This document shows positions 13,769 through 26,950 of a stretch of DNA of 64,000 bases, piece after piece. Source of the stretch: Hydractinia symbiolongicarpus (lineage: Eukaryota; Cnidaria; Hydrozoa; Anthoathecata; Hydractiniidae); contig NC_079877.1 in assembly GCF_029227915.1 (NCBI RefSeq), positions 31,771,851 through 31,835,850 of the forward strand, written 5' to 3'. The position numbers and the translations under genes were made by a program. The number at the start of each line of letters is the position of its first letter. Position 1 is the stretch's first letter. A model generated the notes under the pieces. It made no database searches and was not told where the DNA came from. It saw only the letters and a list, made by a program, of their open reading frames with translations.

Positions 13769-16700
13769 TTCCAGCAATCATGTCAAACTAAGAAGAATGT
13801 TATTCCTTGGAGAACAATTGGCTCATTTATCACATTTATAAGGTCACAGTCCAGAATCAGTTTAATTAATTCCCACAGTCAATCGTTTCACTGTTAAAAG
13901 CAATACAACTTAGTAATGTCGGAAGAAAATCACTAAATACATGTTGGTGCGAATATGTGACGCAACCGTTGGAACTCAAACGGATTGACACCGTTAGAAA
14001 GTCAATGAAATGTAGTTTTTGAAACTGTCTCTATTTCTTCAGCGCGAACTAACGACTAGGATTCGTCCCACAGTGAAAAATGACTTATTTATCTTAATTT
14101 TTTAGTAAAGCGCTACCACAGAGCCCAGTGTAATTGCTGAGACCAGCAATCATGTCAAATTAAGAAGAATGTTATTCCTTGGAAAACAATTGGCTCCTTT
14201 ATCACATTTATAAGGTCACAGTCCAGAATCAGTTCAATTAATTCCCACAGTCAATTGTTTCACTGTTAAAAGCAATACAACTTAGTAATGTCGGAAGAAA
14301 ATCACTAAATACATGTTGGTGCGAACATGCGACGCAACCGTTGCAACTCAAGCGGATTGACACTGTTAGAAAGTCAATGAAATGTAGTTTTTGAAACTGT
14401 CTCCATTTCTTCAGCGCGAACTAACGACCAGGATTCGCCCGACAGTAAAAAATGACTTATTTATCTTAATTTTTTAATAAAGCGCTACCACAGCGCCTAG
14501 TGTAATCGCTGATTTCCAGCAGTCATATCATATTATGAAGAACGTTATTTCTTTTAGTCAAACTGGCTCATTTATCCAATTTATAAGGACAAAGTCCAAA
14601 ATCAGTTCAATTAAGTCCCACAGTCAATTGTTTCACTGTTAAAAGCGATGCAACCTAGTAACATCCGAATACTATCGCTAAATACATGTTGGTACGAATA
14701 TGTGACGCAACCGTTGTAACTCAAACGGATTTAAACCGCTAGAAAGTCAATGAAATGTAGTCTTTGAAACTGTTCCTAATTTTTCAGCGCGTGCTGACGG
14801 CCAGGATTGGTGCCACAGTAAGAAAAGACTTATTTAACTACATTTTTAAATAAAGCGCTACCACAGAGCCTAATGTAATCGCTGAATTCCAGCAATCATG
14901 TCAAATTAAGAAGAATGTTATTCCTTGGAGACCAATTGCCTCATTTATCACATTAATAAGGTCACAGTCCAGAATCAGTTCAATTAATTCCCACAGTCAG
15001 TCGTTTCACTGTTAAAAGCAATACAACTTAGTATTATCGGAAGAAATTCACTAAATACATGTTGGTACGAATATGTGACGCAACCGTTGAACTCAAACGG
15101 ATTGACACCGTTAGAAAGTCAAAGAAATGTAGATTTTGAAACTGCCTCTAATTCTTCAGCGCGAACTAACGGCTAGGATTGGTCCCACAGTAAAAAATGA
15201 CTTATTTATCTTAATTTTTTAATAAAGCGCTACCACAGCGCCCAGTGTAATCGCTGAGTTCCAGCAATCATTTTAAATTGAGAAAAATGTTATTCCTTGG
15301 AGACCAATTGGCTTATTTATGACATTTATAAGGTCACAGTCCAGAATCAATTCAATTAATTCCCATAGTCAATCGTTTCACTGTTAAAAGCAATACAACT
15401 TAGTAATATCGGAAGAAAATCACTAAATACATGTTGGTACGAATATGTGACGCAACCATTGTAACTCAAACGGATTGACACCGTTAGAAAGTCAATGAAA
15501 TGTAGTTTTTGAAACTGCCACTATTTTTTCAGCGCGCGAAAACGGCTAGGATTGGTCCCACAGTAAAAAATGACTTATATGCCTAAATTTTTAAATGAAG
15601 CGTTACCACAGCGCGCAGTGTAATCGCTGAGTTCCGGCAATCATGTCAAATTAAGAAGAATGTTATTTCTTGGAGTCTAGTTGGCTCACTTATCACATTT
15701 ATAAGGTCACAGCCCAAAGTTATTTCAATTAAATTGCACAGTCAATCGTTTCACTGTTAAAAGCAATACAACTTAGTAATGTCGGAAGAAAATCACTAAA
15801 TACATGTTGGTGCGAATATGTGACGCAACCGTTGCAACTCAAACGGATTAACACCGTTAGAAAGTCAATGAAATGTAGTTTTTGAAACTGTCTCTATTTC
15901 TTCAGCGCGAACTAACGACTAGGATTCGTCCCACAGTAAAAAATGACTTATTTATCTTAATTTTTTAGTAAAGCGCTACCTCAGAGCCCTGTGTAATCGC
16001 TGAGTTCCAGCAATCATGTCAAACTAAGAAGAATGTTATTCCTTGGAGAAAAATTAGCTCATTCATCACATCTATAAGGTCACAGTCCAGAATCAGTTTA
16101 ATTAATTCCCACAGTCAATCGTTTCACTGTTAAAAGCAATACAACTTAGTAATATCGGAAGAAAATCACTAAATACATGTTGGTGCGAATATGTGACTCA
16201 ACCGTTGCAACTCAAACGGATTGACACCGTTAGAAAGTCAATGAAATGTAGTTTTTGAAACTGTCTCTATTTCTTCAGCGCGAACTAACGACTAGGATTC
16301 GTCCCACAGTAAAAAATGACTTATTTATCTTAATTTTTTAGTAAAGCGCTACCACAGAGCCCAGTGTAATTGCTGAGTTCCAGCAATTATGTCAAATTAA
16401 GAAGAATGTTATTCCTTGGAAAACAATTGGTTCATTTATCACATTTATAAGGTCACAGTCCAGAATCAGTTTAATTAATTCCCACAGTCAATTGTTTCAC
16501 TGTTAAAAGCAATACAACTTAGCAATATCGGAAGAAAATCACTAAATACATGTTGGTGCGAACATGCGACGCAACCGTTGCAACTCAAACGGATTGACAT
16601 CGTTAGAAAGTCAATGAAATGTAGTTTTTGAAACTGTCTCCATTTCTTCAGCGCGAACTAACAACCAGGATTCGTCCGACAGTAAAAAATGACTTATTTA

Positions 16701-18240
16701 TCTTAATTTTTTAATAAAGCGCTACTACAGCGCCTAGTGTAATCGCTGATTTCCTGCAGTCATGTCATATTATGAAGAACGTTATTTGTTTTAGTCAAAC
16801 TGGCTCATTTATCCCATTTATAAAGACAAAGACCAAAATCAGTTCAATTAAGTCCCACAGTCAATTGTTTCACTGTTAAAAGCGATGCAACCTAGTAATA
16901 TCCGAATACTATCGCTAAATACATGTTGGTACGAATATGTGACGCAACCGTTGTAACTCAAACGGATTTAAACCGCTAGAAAGTCAATGAAATTTAGTCT
17001 TTGAAACTGTTCCTAATTTTTCAGCACGTGCTAACGGCCAGGATTGGTGCCACAGTAAGAAATGACTTATTTATCTTAATTTTTTAGTAAAGCGCTACCA
17101 CAGAGCGCAGTGTAATTGCTGAGTTCCAGCAATTATGTCAAATTAAGAAGAATGTTATTCCTTGGAAAACAATTGGCTCATTTATCACATTTATAAGGTC
17201 ACAGTCCAGAATCAGTTTAATTAATTCCCACAGTCAATTGTTTCACTGTTAAAAGCAATACAACTTAGCAATGTCGGAAGAAAATCACTAAATACATGTT
17301 GGTGCGAACATGCGACGCAACCGTTGCAACTCAAACGGATTGACATCGTTAGAAAGTCAATGAAATGTAGTTTTTGAGACTGTCTCCATTTCTTCAGCGC
17401 GAACTAACAACCAGGATTCGTCCGACAGTAAAAATTGACTTATTTATCTTAATTTTTTAATAAAGCGCTACTACAGCGCCTAGTGTAATCGCTGAATTCC
17501 GGCAATCATGTCAAATTATGAAGAATGTTATTTCTTTTAGTCAAACTGGCTCATTTATCCCATTTATAAGGACAAAGTCCAAAATCAGTTCAATTAAGTC
17601 CCACAGTTATTGTTTCACTGTTAAAAGCGATGCAACCTAGTAATATCCGAATACTATCGCTAAATACATGTTGGTACGAATATGTGACGCAACCGTTGTA
17701 ACTCAAACGGATTTAAACCGCTAGAAAGTCAATGAAATGTAGTCTTTGAAACTGTTCCTAATTTTTCAGCGCGTGCTAAAGGCCAGGATTGGTCCCACAG
17801 TAAGAAAAGACTTATTTATCTAAATTTTTAAATAAAGCGCTACCACAGAGCCTAATGTAATCGCTGAATTCCAGCAATCCTGTCAAATTAAGAAGAATGT
17901 TATTCCTTGGACACCAATTGCCTCATTTATCACATTAATAAGGTCACAGTCCAGAATCAGTTCAATTAATTCCCACTGTCAGTCGTTTCACTGTTAAAAG
18001 CAATACAACTTAGTATTATCGGAAGAAAATCACTAAATACATGTTGGTACGAATATGTGACGCAACCGTTGAACTCAAACGGATTGACACCGTTAGAAAG
18101 TCAAAGAAATGTAGTCTCTGAAACTGTTCCTATTTATTCAGCGCGTGCTAACGGCCAGGATTGGTCCCACAGCAAAGAAAGACTTATTTATCTTAATTTT
18201 TTAATAAAGCGCTACCACAGCGCCCAGTGTAATCGCTGAA
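13769..18240 (+). repeat. Mosaic zone, monomers 38-49
   Basis: Monomer starts are 13769, about 14142, 14514, 14887, 15259, 15632, 16005, 16378, 16751, 17124, 17497 and 17869. The zone mixes a GTGCG/TTGCAAC subtype (13769, 14142, 16005, 16378, 17124), D copies (14514, 16751, 17497) and A copies (14887, 17869). Distinct markers are GCGCGAAAACGGC with ATATGCCTAAATTT near 15535-15585, and CTTGGAGTCTAGTTGGC near 15670. The copy near 14142 has a damaged landmark (GAGACCAGC). Much of this zone recurs at 26.7-30.9 kb and 33.1-34.6 kb, so it looks like a source or sister of those blocks. Confidence 0.85.
16311..17488 (+). repeat. 746-bp partial duplication with a switch junction near 17057
   Basis: Bases from about 17057 to 17488 resemble 16311-16742 at an offset of 746. 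Shared variants are CAGCAATTATGTC, GGAAAACAATTGG, GAACATGCGACGC, GACATCGTTAG and CTAACAACCAGG. At 17057 the D-type ending (GCCACAGTAAGAA) changes abruptly into ATGACTTATT of another subtype, giving a chimeric monomer. The equivalent D copy near 34164 continues as AAGAAAAGAC, which supports reading 17057 as an exchange point. Confidence 0.78.
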
Positions 18241-21200
18241 TTCCAGCAATCATTTTAAATTGAGAAATATGTTATTCCTTGGAGACCAATTGGCTCATTT
18301 ATGACATTTATAAGGTCACAGTCCAGAATCAGTTCAATTCCCACAGTCAATCGTTTCACTGTTAAAAGCAATACAACTTAGTAATATCGGAAGAAAATCA
18401 CTAAATACATGTTGGTACGAATATGTGACGCAACCGTTGTAACTCAAACGCATTGACACCGTTAGAAAGTCAATGAAATGTAGTTTTTGAAACTGTCGCT
18501 CTTTCTTCAGCGCGCGGAAACGGCTAGGATTGGTCCCACAGTAAAAAATGACTTATTTACCTAAATTTTTAAATGAAGCGCTACCACAGCGCCCAGTGTA
18601 ATCGCTGAATTCCGGCAATCATGTCAAATTAAGAAGAATGTTATTCCTTGGAGACCAATTGCCTCATTTATCACATTTATAAGGTCACAGTCCAGAATCA
18701 GTTTAATTAGTTTCCACAGTCAATCGTTCCACTGTTAAAAGCGACGCAACCTAGTAATATCCGAATACTATCGCTAAATACATGTTGGTGCGAATATGTG
18801 ACGCAACCGTTGTAACTCAAACGGATTGAAACCGCTAGAAGGTCAATGATATGTAGTCTTTGAAACTGTTCCTAATTTTTCAGCGCGTGCTAAAGGCCAG
18901 GATTGGTCCCACAGTAAGAAAAGACTTATTTATCTAAATTTTTTAATAAAGCGCTACCACAGAGCCTAATGTAATCGCTGAATTCCAGCAATCATGTCAA
19001 ATTAAGAAGAATGTTATTCCTTGGACACCAATTGCCTCATTTATCACATTAATAAGGTCACAGTCCAGAATCAGTTCAATTAATTCCCACAGTCAATCGT
19101 TTCACTGTTAAAAGCAATTCAACTTAGTATTATCGGAAGAAAATCACTAAATACATGTTGGTACGAATATGTGACGCAACCGTTGAACTCAAACGGATTG
19201 ACACCGTTAGAAAGTCAAAGAAATGTAGATTTTGAAACTGCCTCTAATTCTTCAGCGCGAACTAACGGCTAGGATTGGTCCAACAGTAAAAACTGACTTA
19301 TTTATCTTAATTTTTTAATAAAGCGCTACCACAGCGCCCAGTGTAATCGCTGAGTTCCAGCAATCATTTTAAATTGAGAAAAATGTTATTCCTTGGAGAC
19401 CAATTGGCTCATTTATGACATTTATAAGGTCACAGTCCAGAATCAGTTCAATTCCCACAGTCAATCGTTTCACTGTTAAAAGCAATACAACTTAGTAATA
19501 TCGAAAGAAAATCACTAAATACATGTTGGTACGAATATGTGACGCAACCGTGGTAACTCAAACGCATTGACACCGTTAGAAAGTCAATGAAATGTAGTTT
19601 TTGAAACTGTCGCTCTTTCTTCAGCGCGCGGAAACAACTAGGATTGGTCCCACAGTAAAAACTGACTTATTCACCTAAGTTTTTAAATGAAGCGCTACCA
19701 CAGCGCCCAGTGTACTCGCTGAATTCCGGCAATCATGTCAAATTATGAAGAATGTTATTTCTTTTAGTCAAACTGGCTCATTTATCCCATTTATAAGGAC
19801 AAAGTCCAAAATCAGTTCAATTAAGTCCCACAGTTATTGTTTCACTGTTAAAAGCGATGCAACCTAGTAATATCCGAATACTATCGCTAAATACATGTTG
19901 GTACGAATATGTGACGCAACCGTTGTAACTCAAACGGATTTAAACCGCTAGAAAGTCAATGAAATGTAGTCTTTGAAACTGTTCCTAATTTTTCAGCGCG
20001 TGCTAAAGGCCAGGATTGGTCCCACAGTAAGAAAAGACTTATTTATCTAAATTTTTAAATAAAGCGCTACCACAGAGCCTAATGTAATCGCTGAATTCCA
20101 GCAATCCTGTCAAATTAAGAAGAATGTTATTCCTTGGACACCAATTGCCTCATTTATCACATTAATAAGGTCACAGTCCAGAATCAGTTCAATTAATTCC
20201 GACAGTCAATCGTTTCACTGGTAAAAGCAATACAACTTAGTATTATCGGAAGAAAATCACTAAATACATGTTGGTACGAATATGTGACGCAACCGTTGAA
20301 CTCAAACAGATTGACACCGTTAGAAAGTCAAAGAAATGTAGATTTTGAAACTGCCTCTAATTCTTCAGCGCGAACTAACGGCTAGGATTGGTACCACAGT
20401 AAAAAATGACTTATTTATCTTAATTTTTTAATAAAGCGCTACCACAGCGCCCAGTGTAATCGCTGAGTTCCAGCAATCATTTTAAATTGAGAAAAATGTT
20501 ATTCCTTGGAGACCAATTGGCTCATTTATGACATTTATAAGGTCACAGTCCAGAATCAGTTCAATTCCCACAGTCAATCGTTTCACTGTTAAAAGCAATA
20601 CAACTTAGTAATATCGGAAGAAAATCACTAAATACATGTTGGTACGAATATGTGACGCAACCGTTGTAACTCAAACGCATTGACACCGTTAGAAAGTCAA
20701 TGAAATGTAGTTTTTGAAACTGTCGCTCTTTCTTCAGCGCGCGGAAACAACTAGGATTGGTCCCACAGTAAAAAATGACTTATATACCTAAGTTTTTAAA
20801 TGAAGCGCTACCACAGCGCCCAGTGTAATCGCTGAATTCCGGCAATCATGTCAAATTAGGAAGAATGTTATTCCTTGGAGTCCAATTGCCTCATTTATCA
20901 CATTTATAAGGTCACAGTCCAGAATCAGTTTAATTAATTTCCACAGTCAATCGTTTCACTGTTAAAAGCGATGCAACCTAGTAATATCCGAATACTATCG
21001 CTAAATACATGTTGGTACGAATATGTGACGCAACCGTTGTAACTCAAACGGATTTAAACCGCTAGAACGTCAATGATATGTAGTCTTTGAAACTGTTCCT
21101 AATTTTTCAGCGCGTGCTAATGGCCAGGATTGGTCCCACAGTAAGAAAAGACTTATTTATCTAAATTTTTAAATAAAGCGCTACCACAGAGCCTAATGTA

Positions 21201-24200
21201 ATCGCTGAATTCCAGCAATCATGTCAAATTAAGAAGAAAGTTATTCCTTGGACACCAATTGTCTCATTTATCACATTAATAAGGTCGCAGTCCAGAATCA
21301 GTTCAATTAATTCCCACAGTCAATCGTTTCACTGTTAAAAGCAATACAACTTAGTATTATCGGAAGAAAATCACTAAATACATGTTGGTACGAATATGTG
21401 ACGCAACCGTTGTAACTCAAACGGATTGACACCGTTAGAATGTCAAAGAAATGTAGATTTTGAAACTGCCTCTAATTCTTCAGCGCGAACTAACGGCTAG
21501 GATTGGTCCCACAGTAAAAAATGACTTATTTATCTTAATTTTTTAATAAAGCGCTACCACAGCGCCCAGTGTAATCGCTGAGTTTCAGCAATCATTTTAA
21601 ATTGAGAAAAATGTTATTCCTTGGAGACCAATTGGCTCTTTTATGACATTTATAAGGTCACAGTCCAGAATCAGTTCAATTCCCACAGTCAATCGTTTCA
21701 CTGTTAAAAGCAATACAACTTAGTAATATCGGAAGAAAATCACTAAATACATGTTGGTACGAATATGTGACGCAACCGTTGTAACTCAAACGGATTGACA
21801 CCGTTAGAAAGTCAAAGAAATGTAGATTTTGAAACTGCCTCTAATTCTTCAGCGCGAACTAACGGCTAGGATTGGTCCCACAGTAAAAAATGACTTATTT
21901 ATCTTAATTTTTTAATAAAGCGCTACCACAGCGCCCAGTGTAATCGCTGAGTTTCAGCAATCATTTTAAATTGAGAAAAATGTTATTCCTTGGAGACCAA
22001 TTGGCTCTTTTATGACATTTATAAGGTCACAGTCCAGAATCAGTTCAATTCCCACAGTCAATCGTTTCACTGTTAAAAGCAATACAACTTAGTAATATCG
22101 GAAGAAAATCACTAAATACATGTTGGTACGAATATGTGACGCAACCGTTGTAACTCAAACGGATTGACACCGTTAGAAAGTCAAAGAAATGTAGATTTTG
22201 AAACTGCCTCTAATTCTTCAGCGCGAACTAACGGCTAGGATTGGTCCCACAGTAAAAAATGACTTATTTATCTTAATTTTTTAATAAAGCGCTACCACAG
22301 CGCCCAGAGTAATCGCTGATTTCCAGCAATCATGTCAAATTATGAAGAATGTTATTTCTTTTAGTCAAACTGGCTCATTTATCCAATTTATAAGGACAAA
22401 AACCAAAATCAGTTCAATTAAGTCCCACAGTTATTGTTTCACTGTTAAAAGCGATGCAACCTAGTAATATCCGAATACTATCGCTAAATACATGTTGGTA
22501 CGAATATGTGACACAAACGTTGTAACTCAAACGGATTTAAACCGCTAGAAAGTCAATGAAATGTAGTCTTTGAAACTGTTCCTAATTTTTCAGCGCGTGC
22601 TAAAGGCCAGGATTGGTCCCACAGTAAGAAAACACTTATTTATCTAAATTTTTAAATAAAGCGCTACCACAGAGCCTAATGTAATCGCTGAATTCCAGCA
22701 ATCATGTCAAATTAAGAAGAATGTTATTCCTTGGACACCAATTGCCTCATTTATCACATTAATAAGGTAACAGTCCAGAATCAGTTCAATTAATTCCCAC
22801 AGTCAATCGTTTCACTGTTAAAAGCAATACAACTTAGTATTATCGGAAGAAAATCATTAAATACATGTTGGTACGAATATGTGACGCAACCGTTGTAACT
22901 CAAACGGATTGACACCGTTAGAAAGTCAAAGAAATGTAGATTTTGAAACTGCCTCTAATTCTTCAGCGCGAACTAACGGCTAGGATTGGTCCCACAGTAA
23001 AAAATGACTTATTTATCTTAATTTTTTAATAAAGCGCTACCACAGCGCCCAGTGTAATCGCTGAGTTTCAGCAATCATTTTAAATTGAGAAAAATGTTAT
23101 TCCTTGCAGACCAATTGGCTCTTTTATGACATTTATAAGGTCACAGTCCAGAATCAGTTCAATTCCCACAGTCAATCGTTTCACTGTTAAAAGCAATACA
23201 ACTTAGTAATATCGGAAAAAAATCACTAAATACATGTTGGTACGAATATGTGACGCAACCGTTGTAACTCAAACGGATTGACACCGTTAGAAAGTCAAAG
23301 AAATGTAGATTTTGAAACTGCCTCTAATTCTTCAGCGCGAACTAACGGCTAGGATTGGTCCCACAGTAAAAAATGACTTATTTATCTTAATTTTTTAATA
23401 AAGCGCTACCACAGCGCCCAGTGTAATGGCTGATTTCCAGCAATCATGTCAAATTATGAAGAATGTTATTTCTATTAGTCAAACTGGCTCATTTATCCCA
23501 TTTATAAGGACAAAGTCCAAAATCAGTTCAATTAAGTCCCACAGTTATTGTTTCACTGTTAAAAGCGATGCAACCTAGTAATATCCGAATACTATCGCTA
23601 AATACATGTTGGTACGAATATGTGACGCAACCGTTGTAACTCAAACGGATTTAAACAGCTAGAAAGTCAATGAAATGTAGTCTTTGAAACTGTTCCTAAT
23701 TTTTCAGCGCGTGCTAAAGGCCAGGATTGGTCCCACAGTAAGAAAAGACTTATTTATCTAAATTTTTAAATAAAGCGCTACCACAGAGCCTAATGTAATC
23801 GCTGAATTCCAGCAATCATGTCAAATTAAGAAGAATGTTATTCCTTGGACACCAATTGCCTCATTTATCACATTAATAAGGTCACAGTCCAGAATCAGTT
23901 CAATTAATTCCCACAGTCAATCGTTTCACTGTTAAAAGCAATACAACTTAGTATTATCGGAAGAAAATCACTAAATACATGTTGGTACGAATATGTGACG
24001 CAACCGTTGAACTCAAACGGATTGACACCGTTAGAAAGTCAAAGAAATGTAGATTTCGAAACTGCCTCTAATTCTTCAGCGCGAACTAACGGCTAGGATT
24101 GGTCCCACAGTAAAAAATGACTTATTTATCTTAATTTTTTAATATAGCGCTACCACAGCGCCCAGTGTAATCGCTGAGTTCCAGCAATCATTTTAAATTG

Positions 24201-25658
24201 AGAAAAATGTTATTCCTTGGAGACCAATTGGCTCATTTATGACATTTATAAGGTCACAGTCCAGAATCAGTTCAATTCCCACAGTCAATCGTTTCACTGT
24301 TAAAAGCAATACAACTTAGTAATATCGGAAGAAAATCACTAAATACATGTTGGTACGAATATGTGACGCAACTGTTGTAACTCAAACGCATTGACACCGT
24401 TAGAAAGTCAATGGAATGTAGTTTTTGAAACTGTCGCTCTTTCTTCAGCGCGCGGAAACAACTAGGATTGGTCCCACAGTAAAAAATGACTTATATACCT
24501 AAGTTTTTAAATGAAGCGCTACCACAGCGCCCAGTGTAATCGCTGAATTCCGGCAATCATGTCAAATTAGGAAGAATGTTATTCCTTGGAGACCAATTGC
24601 CTCATTTATCACATTTATAAGGTCACAGTCCAGAATCAGTTTAATTAATTTCCACAGTCAATCGTTTCACTGTTAAAAGCGATGTAACCTAGTAATATCC
24701 GAATACTATCGCTAAATACATGTTGGTACTAATATGTGACGCAACCGTTGTAACTCAAACGGATTTAAACCGCTAGAAAGTCAATGAAATGTAGTCTTTG
24801 AAACTGTTCCTAATTTTTCAGCGCGTGCTAAAGGCCAGGATTGGTCCCACAGTAAGAAAAGACTTATTTATCTAAATTTTTAAATAAAGCGCTACCACAG
24901 AGCCTAATGTAATCGCTGAATTCCAGCAATCATGTCAAATTAAGAAGAATGTTATTCCTTGGACACCAATTGCCTCATTTATCACATTAATAAGGTCACA
25001 GTCCAGAATCAGTTCAATTCCCACAGTCAATCGTTTCACTGTTAAAAGCAATACAACCTAGTAATATCCGAATACTATCGCTAAATACATGTTGGTACGA
25101 ATATGTGACGCAATCGTTGTAACTCAAACGGATTTAAACCGCTAGAAGGTCAATGATATGTAGTCTTTGAAACTGTTCCTAATTTTTCAGCGCGTGCTAA
25201 TGGCCAGGATTGGTCCCACAGTAAGAAAAGACTTATTTATCTAAATTTTTAAATAAAGCGCTACCACAGAGCCTAATGTAATCGCTGAATTCCAGCAATC
25301 ATGTCAAATTAAGAAGAATGTTATTCCTTGGACACCAATTATCTCATTTATGACATTTATAAGGTCACAGTCTAGAATCAGTTCAATTCCTACAGTCAAT
25401 CGTTTCACTGTTAGAAGCAATACAACTTAGTAATATCAGAAGAAAATCACTAAATACATGTTGGTACGAATATGTGACGCAACCGTTGTAACTCAAACCC
25501 CATGACACCGTTAGAAAGTCAATGAAATGTAGTTTTTGAAACTGTAGCTCTTTCTTCAGCGCGCGGAAACAACTAGGATTGGTCCCACAGTAAAAAATGA
25601 CTTATTTACCTAAATTTTTAAATGAAGCGCTACCACAGCGCCCAGTGTAATCGCTGAA
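18241..25658 (+). repeat. Trimeric HOR zone 2 (A-B-C/D), in register with zone 1
   Basis: Starts are 18241 B, 18610 C, 18983 A, 19355 B, 19724 C/D, 20096 A, 20468 B, 20837 C, 21210 A, 21583 B, 21952 B, 22321 D, 22693 A, 23066 B, 23435 D, 23807 A, 24179 B, 24548 C, 24921 A/B and 25290 A/B. Starts 18983 to 21210 equal 5594 to 7821 plus exactly 13,389. Rare variants are shared, for example CGTGGTAACTC (6161 and 19550) and GTCCAACAGTAAAAA (near 5889 and 19279). From about 24.9 kb the copies become A/B chimeras, and two 369-bp monomers lie next to each other. Confidence 0.88.
21583..22320 (+). repeat. Tandem duplication of one 369-bp B monomer
   Basis: Two consecutive B monomers start at 21583 and 21952 and appear identical. 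Both carry the private landmark change GAGTTTCAGC and GGCTCTTTTATGAC. A third copy with the same changes is at 23066, 1,114 bp further on, which fits HOR spacing. The adjacent pair breaks the A-B-C/D order. It is most simply a single-monomer unequal exchange. Confidence 0.85.
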
Positions 25659-26950
25659 TTCCGGCAATCATGTCAAATTAGGAAGAATGTTATTCCTTGG
25701 AGACCAATTGCCTCATTTATCACATTTATATGGTCACAGTCCAGAATCAGTTTAATTAATTTCCACAGTCAATCGTTTCACTGTTAAAAGCAATACAACT
25801 TAGTAATGTCGGAAGAAAGTCACTAAATACATGTTGGTGCGAATATGTGACGCAACCGTTGCAACTCAAACGGATTGACACCGTTAGAAAGTCAATGAAA
25901 TGTAGTTTTTGAAACTGTCTCTCTTTCTTCAGCGCGAACTAACGACTAGGATTCGTCCCACAGTAAAAAATGACTTATTTATCTTAATTTTTTAGTAAAG
26001 CGCTACCACAGAGCCCAGTGTAATCGCTGAGTTCCAGCCATCATGTCAAACTAAGAAAAATGTTATTCCTTGGAGAACAATTGGCTCATTTATCACATTT
26101 ATAAGGTCACAGTCCAGAATCAGTTTAATTAATTCCCACAGTCAATCGTTTCACTGTTAAAAGCAATACAACTTAGTAATGTCGGAAGAAAATCACTAAA
26201 TACATGTTGGTACGAATATGTGACGCAACCGTTGTAACTCAAACCCCATGACACCGTTAGAAAGTCAATGAAATGTAGTTTTTGAAACTGTAGCTCTTTC
26301 TTCAGCGCGCGGAAACAACTAGGATTGGTCCCACAGTAAAAAATGACTTATTTACCTAAATTTTTAAATGAAGCGCTACCACAGCGCCCAGTGTAATCGC
26401 TGAATTCCGGCAATCATGTCAAATTAGGAAGAATGTTATTCCTTGGAGACCAATTGCCTCATTTATCACATTTATATGGTCACAGTCCAGAATCAGTTTA
26501 ATTAATTTCCACAGTCAATCGTTTCTCTGTTAAAAGCAATACAACTTAGTAATGTCGGAAGAAAGTCACTAAATACATGTTGGTGCGAATATGTGACGCA
26601 ACCGTTGCAACTCAAACGGATTGACACCGTTAGAAAGTCAATGAAATGTAGTTTTTGAAACTGTCTCTCTTTCTTCAGCGCGAACTAACGACTAGGATTC
26701 GTCCCACAGTAAAAAATGACTTATTTATCTTAATTTTTTAGTAAAGCGCTACCACAGAGCCCAGTGTAATCGCTGAGTTCCAGCCATCATGTCAAACTAA
26801 GAAAAATGTTATTCCTTGGAGAACAATTGGCTCATTTATCACATTTATAAGGTCACAGTCCAGAATCAGTTTAATTAATTCCCACAGTCAATCGTTTCAC
26901 TGTTAAAAGCAATACAACTTAGTAATGTCGGAAGAAAATCACTAAATACA
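25440..26950 (+). repeat. 746-bp dimer duplicated in tandem
   Basis: Copies run from about 25440 and about 26186. Shared private variants are AACTCAAACCCCATGACACC (25490 and 26236), ACTGTAGCTCTTTC, TTTATATGGTCACAG and CAGCCATCATGTCAAAC. Monomer starts 25659 and 26032 correspond to 26405 and 26778. One difference is TCGTTTCTCTG near 26519 against TCGTTTCACTG. The first half of the dimer is C-like and the second half is the GTGCG/TTGCAAC subtype. This joins trimer zone 2 to the following blocks. Confidence 0.87.

Noticed and set aside
18057-18239. A 60-codon open frame starting with GTG
   Set aside because: It lies entirely in satellite sequence. It uses a GTG start, has no homologue in the equivalent frame of other monomers, and is open only because a subtype patch (CACAGCAAAGAAAG) replaces the usual CAGTAAAAAATGA stops. 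I call it chance.
5594-25658. Mobile element with long terminal repeats (trimer units as LTRs)
   Set aside because: The large direct repeats are whole numbers of satellite monomers, with no target-site duplication, primer-binding site, polypurine tract or coding region between them.
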